A stretch of DNA of 29,532 nucleotides from Clostridia bacterium. Lineage in GTDB: Bacteria; Bacillota_A; Clostridia; Oscillospirales; CAG-272. The stretch covers positions 1-29,532 of the forward strand of contig JAFVXK010000037.1 of assembly GCA_017501175.1 (NCBI GenBank), given 5' to 3'. Shown piece by piece: positions 27,370 through 29,532 of this stretch. The stretch's first letter is position 1; each line of letters starts with the position of its first letter. A program made the position numbers and the translations under genes. The notes below the pieces were generated by a model. That model was not told the DNA's origin. It was given only the letters and a program-made list of their open reading frames with translations, and made no database searches.

Positions 27370-27439
27370 AGGTCTATTATACAGAAGTTTTTGGTTGCTG
27401 TAAGTATAGTTGGCTTCCAAAAATCACCTGCAGGGTGAC
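27360..27439. repeat. 14-bp inverted repeat around the small-RNA promoter
   Basis: GTTACCCTGCAGGT (27360-27373) and ACCTGCAGGGTGAC (27426-27439) match in 13 of 14 positions, the remaining pair being G-T. The 52 bases between them carry a further CTAT...TACAG / CTGTA...ATAG stem. No coding function is apparent. Confidence 0.65.
27376..27404 (-). promoter_or_regulatory. Promoter inside the inverted repeat
   Basis: CTTACA (27399-27404), 17 bp, TATAAT (27376-27381). The -10 is perfect; the -35 matches four of six positions. Confidence 0.5.
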
Positions 27440-27516
27440 TTTGCTTTTGTGCAAAATTGACAAAGTCGAAGAAGGGACGGGTTAAAGACACTCACAAAAG
27501 AGGAGTTATTCGTATT

Positions 27517-28269
27517 TTATCCAAGAAGAACGTCGGTGACGAGCATTACTGCGAAGCCAACGAGAAGAGCGTAGGTTGCGCCTCTCTCGTGACCGTGCGT
27601 GTGCGTTTCGGGTATCATCTCGTCGGATATTACGTAGAGCATAGTTCCGCCTGCAAACGCAAGGGCGAAGGGAAGTATTGCCGAAGCAACCGTAACGGCA
27701 AGATAGCCGATAAGAGTTCCGACAATCTCAACAGCTCCCGTAAGGGCGGCAAGAAGAAAGGCGCGTCTTGGCTTAACGCCCGCCGAGAGCATTGGAGCGA
27801 CTATAACCATACCCTCGGGGATATTCTGAAGAGCGATACCGCCGGCTATTATGAGGGCGCCCGCCGTGTTGTCCGAGCCGAAGCCTACACCGGCGGCAAT
27901 GCCTTCGGGAAGGTTATGTATGGCGATTGCCGTCACGAAAAGGAGCACCTTGCCAAGCTTTGAGTCCCCGTGCTTTTCGGAGTCAACTCCGGCGAGCTTG
28001 TGAAGATGAGGCACGAGCTTGTCGATAAGGTTAAGGCAGACAGCGCCTGCAAAAATTCCCGCTATCGCATATATAAGACCAAAATCGCCGCCGTATTCAA
28101 TGGAGGGAATGATGAGCCCCAGCACCGCCGCCGCGAGCATTACTCCCGCGGCAAAAGAGAGCACGATATCCGAAAACTTATGAGTTATATTTTTAAAGAC
28201 AAAGCCTATTACGACACCAACGAGAGTAGCGCCTCCTACTCCGAGAGCTGTTAAAATGACAAGGTCCAT
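27517..28269 (-). CDS. ZIP family divalent metal transporter
   Basis: A 250-residue integral membrane transporter with eight predicted helices. The family motifs HNLPEG (118-123) and QNIPEG (148-153) form the metal site in helices IV and V. The loop after helix III carries PHLHKL and GVDSEKHGDS, and the late segment ETHTHGHERG adds a His-rich stretch. ZIP proteins import zinc, iron or manganese into the cytoplasm; the metal cannot be assigned. ATG at 28269 is chosen because AAAGGA stands seven bases upstream; the TTG two codons before is rejected. It follows rubredoxin by 62 bp that contain a GC-rich hairpin, and is probably the last gene of the redox operon. Confidence 0.93.
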   Translation of the reverse strand: MDLVILTALGVGGATLVGVVIGFVFKNITHKFSDIVLSFAAGVMLAAAVLGLIIPSIEYGGDFGLIYAIAGIFAGAVCLNLIDKLVPHLHKLAGVDSEKHGDSKLGKVLLFVTAIAIHNLPEGIAAGVGFGSDNTAGALIIAGGIALQNIPEGMVIVAPMLSAGVKPRRAFLLAALTGAVEIVGTLIGYLAVTVASAILPFALAFAGGTMLYVISDEMIPETHTHGHERGATYALLVGFAVMLVTDVLLG

Positions 28270-28296
28270 AGTCAATTCCTTTCTTTAAGCTCGTAA

Positions 28297-28322
28297 GGTC
28301 GGCACTGCTTTTAGTGCCGACC
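28297..28322 (-). other. Hairpin between rubredoxin and the ZIP gene, no U-tract
   Basis: GGTCGGCACT and AGTGCCGACC form a perfect 10-bp stem around a 6-base loop. No T-run follows on either strand, so it may cut expression of the ZIP gene without ending the transcript, like the hairpin between dnaK and dnaJ. Confidence 0.55.
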
Positions 28323-28331
28323 CGTGTTGAA

Positions 28332-28490
28332 TTATGCCTCTGAGAACATATCCTTGCCAACTCCGCAGAGAGGGCACTCAAAATCTTCGGGAAGGTCCTC
28401 GAACTTAGTTCCGGGAGCTATGCCATGCTCGGGAGCTCCGAGCGCCTCATCGTATTCCCAGCCGCAAGCGTCACATACGTATTTTTTCAT
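28332..28490 (-). CDS. Rubredoxin
   Basis: Short iron protein of 52 residues beginning [18 protein letters not shown], with the four Cys ligands C6, C9, C39 and C42 in CDACG and CPLCG, the FeCys4 arrangement of rubredoxin. The conserved aromatic and Pro residues are in place ([17 protein letters not shown]). It carries single electrons in the cytoplasm and is the usual donor for superoxide reductase, encoded three genes back in the same direction. AAGGAG lies just upstream of ATG at 28490. At 52 residues it is the normal size. It lies 37 bp after ferritin and 62 bp before the ZIP gene. Confidence 0.95.
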   Translation of the reverse strand: MKKYVCDACGWEYDEALGAPEHGIAPGTKFEDLPEDFECPLCGVGKDMFSEA

Positions 28491-28514
28491 TTTTTATCTC
28501 CTTTTATAGTAAAA

Positions 28515-28532
28515 TGTAAATTATTGTTTACA
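28515..28532. repeat. TGTAAA-N6-TTTACA palindromic motif, ferritin 3' side
   Basis: TGTAAA-TTATTG-TTTACA is a perfect palindrome in its arms and overlaps the stop codon of ferritin. It is the best-formed copy of the motif seen at 1949, 8569 and 12294. Confidence 0.5.
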
Positions 28533-29040
28533 AAACGAGCGACGGAGCAGAGTAAACTCTTGCCGCGAGCTCCTGGTTGAGCATATAAAGGCTCTTGGGG
28601 TCAGAGCCAAAGAGCTCCATCTTGGTAATAAGGTCGTTTGCGTTGGTTTCCTCCTCGCCCTGCTCCTTGACGAACCAGTCGAGGAACTGCATCGTGCGGA
28701 AGTCGCGCACGTCGTACGCCGCCGCGTAGATGTCGTTGATAAGCGAGGTTACGTATATTTCGTGCTCAAGTCCCGCCTTTAAGACGTCGATGTGAGCCTC
28801 GAATTCCTTGTCGGGCTTTGCGATAGCCTCAAGAGTTACCTCTGCGTTTTCGTTTTGAAGATACTGGTAGAAGAGCATTGCGTGGTCGCGCTCCTCCTCT
28901 GCCTGAATTTTGTACCAGTTTGCAAAGCCGTCAAGGCCTACCCTTTTAAAATAGTTTGAAAAATCGAGGTAAAGATATGCCGAATAAAATTCCTTATTGA
29001 TTTGTTGATTTAATAGTTCGTGAACTCTGCTGTCAAGCAT
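28528..29040 (-). CDS. ftnA: Non-haem ferritin
   Basis: Iron-storage protein that oxidises Fe2+ and holds the mineral in a 24-subunit shell. The 170 residues keep the ferroxidase ligands: E17, E50 and H53 (in QAEEERDHA), E94, Q127 and E130, numbered as in E. coli FtnA. It is a four-helix bundle with no signal peptide. ATG at 29040 has GGAG upstream. It lies 19 bp after the superoxide reductase gene and 37 bp before rubredoxin. Together they remove superoxide and hold iron away from Fenton reactions. The gene symbol is by family (ftnA-type); it is not a haem-containing bacterioferritin, because the Met haem ligand is not evident. Confidence 0.93.
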   Translation of the reverse strand: MLDSRVHELLNQQINKEFYSAYLYLDFSNYFKRVGLDGFANWYKIQAEEERDHAMLFYQYLQNENAEVTLEAIAKPDKEFEAHIDVLKAGLEHEIYVTSLINDIYAAAYDVRDFRTMQFLDWFVKEQGEEETNANDLITKMELFGSDPKSLYMLNQELAARVYSAPSLVL

Positions 29041-29059
29041 TTACTTTCTCTCCTTTATA

Positions 29060-29443
29060 TTATAATTCGGATTTCCAAAGTCCGTGAAGATTGCAATATG
29101 CATACACGGCTACTGGCTTTTCGCCCTCGGCGAGTGCGAAGCTGACGACGGGCGCCTCGCCCACCTTGAGATTTTTGCGCTGTGAGCCACAGTCGGTTTC
29201 GAGATATACCCAGAGAATACTGTGCTCCTCTGTCATCGGGTGAGATACCGAGCCGACGTTGACGGAAACCTCGCTATCGCTTACCGAAACGACGGGTATG
29301 TGCTTTTCGCGGCTCGCCTCAACGACGCCTGCTTCAAGGAGCTTCATCTTCTCGCCGCAGCAAACGACGGGTACGCGCTTATCCTGAATTTTTTCAATTA
29401 TGTTTCCGCAGTGCTCGCAGATATAAAATTTAACGTTAGACAT
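29060..29443 (-). CDS. dfx: Desulfoferrodoxin (superoxide reductase, two-iron type)
   Basis: Reduces superoxide to hydrogen peroxide without releasing oxygen, a common anaerobe strategy. The 127-residue protein has an N-terminal rubredoxin-like site with C9, C12, C28 and C29. The catalytic site has ligands H48, H68, H74, C117 and H120 and the conserved EKHIP (46-50). The N-terminal CxxC...CC pattern marks it as the 2Fe type. The start at 29443 follows GGAGG. It is the first gene of dfx-ferritin-rubredoxin-ZIP. An operator-like palindrome lies upstream of its promoter. Electrons come from rubredoxin, encoded downstream in the same operon. Confidence 0.96.
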   Translation of the reverse strand: MSNVKFYICEHCGNIIEKIQDKRVPVVCCGEKMKLLEAGVVEASREKHIPVVSVSDSEVSVNVGSVSHPMTEEHSILWVYLETDCGSQRKNLKVGEAPVVSFALAEGEKPVAVYAYCNLHGLWKSEL

Positions 29444-29475
29444 TTGTTTTCCTCCAAAATTTTATTTACACTTAT

Positions 29476-29504
29476 ATTGTATCATATTTTTTACGGTTTT
29501 TCTG
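29476..29504 (-). promoter_or_regulatory. Promoter of the dfx operon
   Basis: TACAAT (29476-29481) with an extended -10 (TATGA). The -35 at 29499-29504 is poor (CAGAAA), consistent with an activator-dependent promoter. The start point is near 29469. Confidence 0.5.
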
Positions 29505-29517
29505 TGATAAAGTCACA
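29503..29517. promoter_or_regulatory. FNR/CRP-like palindrome upstream of dfx
   Basis: TGTGA-TAAAG-TCACA: perfect arms but a 5-base spacer (CRP normally has six). Its centre is about 41 bp upstream of the predicted start point, the class II activator position. The protein that binds it is not encoded in the window. Confidence 0.45.
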
Positions 29518-29532
29518 AAAAAATAAAAAAAT

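Noticed and set aside
27161..27403. 80-codon plus-strand frame over the candidate small RNA
   Set aside because: No ribosome site; it begins inside the SDR gene and crosses the promoter and terminator structures.

Overview
The window is a piece of chromosome from a spore-forming, probably strictly anaerobic Firmicute of the class Clostridia. The evidence is the dnaA-dnaN-recF-remB-gyrB-gyrA origin cluster, a CIRCE-controlled hrcA-grpE-dnaK-dnaJ operon, an RNase J gene, a spoVAC-spoVAD-spoVAE operon (spore dipicolinate channel), and an oxygen-defence set of superoxide reductase, ferritin and rubredoxin. Strong AGGAG ribosome binding sites and sigma-A promoters with a TRTG extended -10 fit this group. 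The genus cannot be named from the sequence alone; an uncultured gut clostridium is a reasonable guess.

Layout, left to right. (1) 1-632: the 5' part of a tnpV-like transposon gene running off the left edge, then about 370 bp of unassigned DNA. (2) 633-5622: the heat-shock operon on the minus strand, with a sigma-A promoter, a good CIRCE operator, a second degenerate CIRCE-like site and a terminator after dnaJ. (3) 5740-8485: a divergent two-helix membrane protein of unknown function, converging on rnj at a bidirectional terminator. rnj has a basic 90-residue N-terminal extension and a structured leader. (4) 8585-18470: the replication cluster, all minus strand, read dnaA, origin, dnaN, recF, remB, gyrB, gyrA, then a lipoprotein translationally coupled to gyrA and an XRE regulator. 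The dnaA-dnaN gap carries TCAACA-core DnaA-box-like sites beside a GC cluster and TAG/TAA trios, in the same order as the B. subtilis unwinding region. (5) 18520-20481: the spoVA operon, pointing at dnaA, with a sigma-G-like promoter. (6) 20541-26366: accessory genes: DUF2752 protein, cupin, Gfo/Idh/MocA oxidoreductase, DUF4190 protein, MATE exporter and two tandem NodB-type deacetylases that share patchy near-identity. (7) 26388-27516: an SDR dehydrogenase preceded by a structured intergenic region that may encode a small RNA of about 120 nt. (8) 27517-29523: a minus-strand redox and metal operon (superoxide reductase, ferritin, rubredoxin, ZIP transporter) with a palindrome centred about 41 bp upstream of its predicted start point.

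How the genes work together. DnaA, the beta clamp, RecF and gyrase form the replication initiation and topology module. HrcA represses the chaperone operon through CIRCE. SpoVAC/AD/AE load dipicolinate into the forespore. Rubredoxin is the usual electron donor to superoxide reductase, while ferritin stores the iron that would otherwise drive Fenton chemistry.

The least explained signals are the DnaA-box variant paired with an altered DnaA recognition helix, the candidate small RNA at 27250-27369, a recurring GTAAA-N6-TTTRC palindrome at gene 3' ends, and the mosaic deacetylase duplication. No tRNA, rRNA or CRISPR array was seen.
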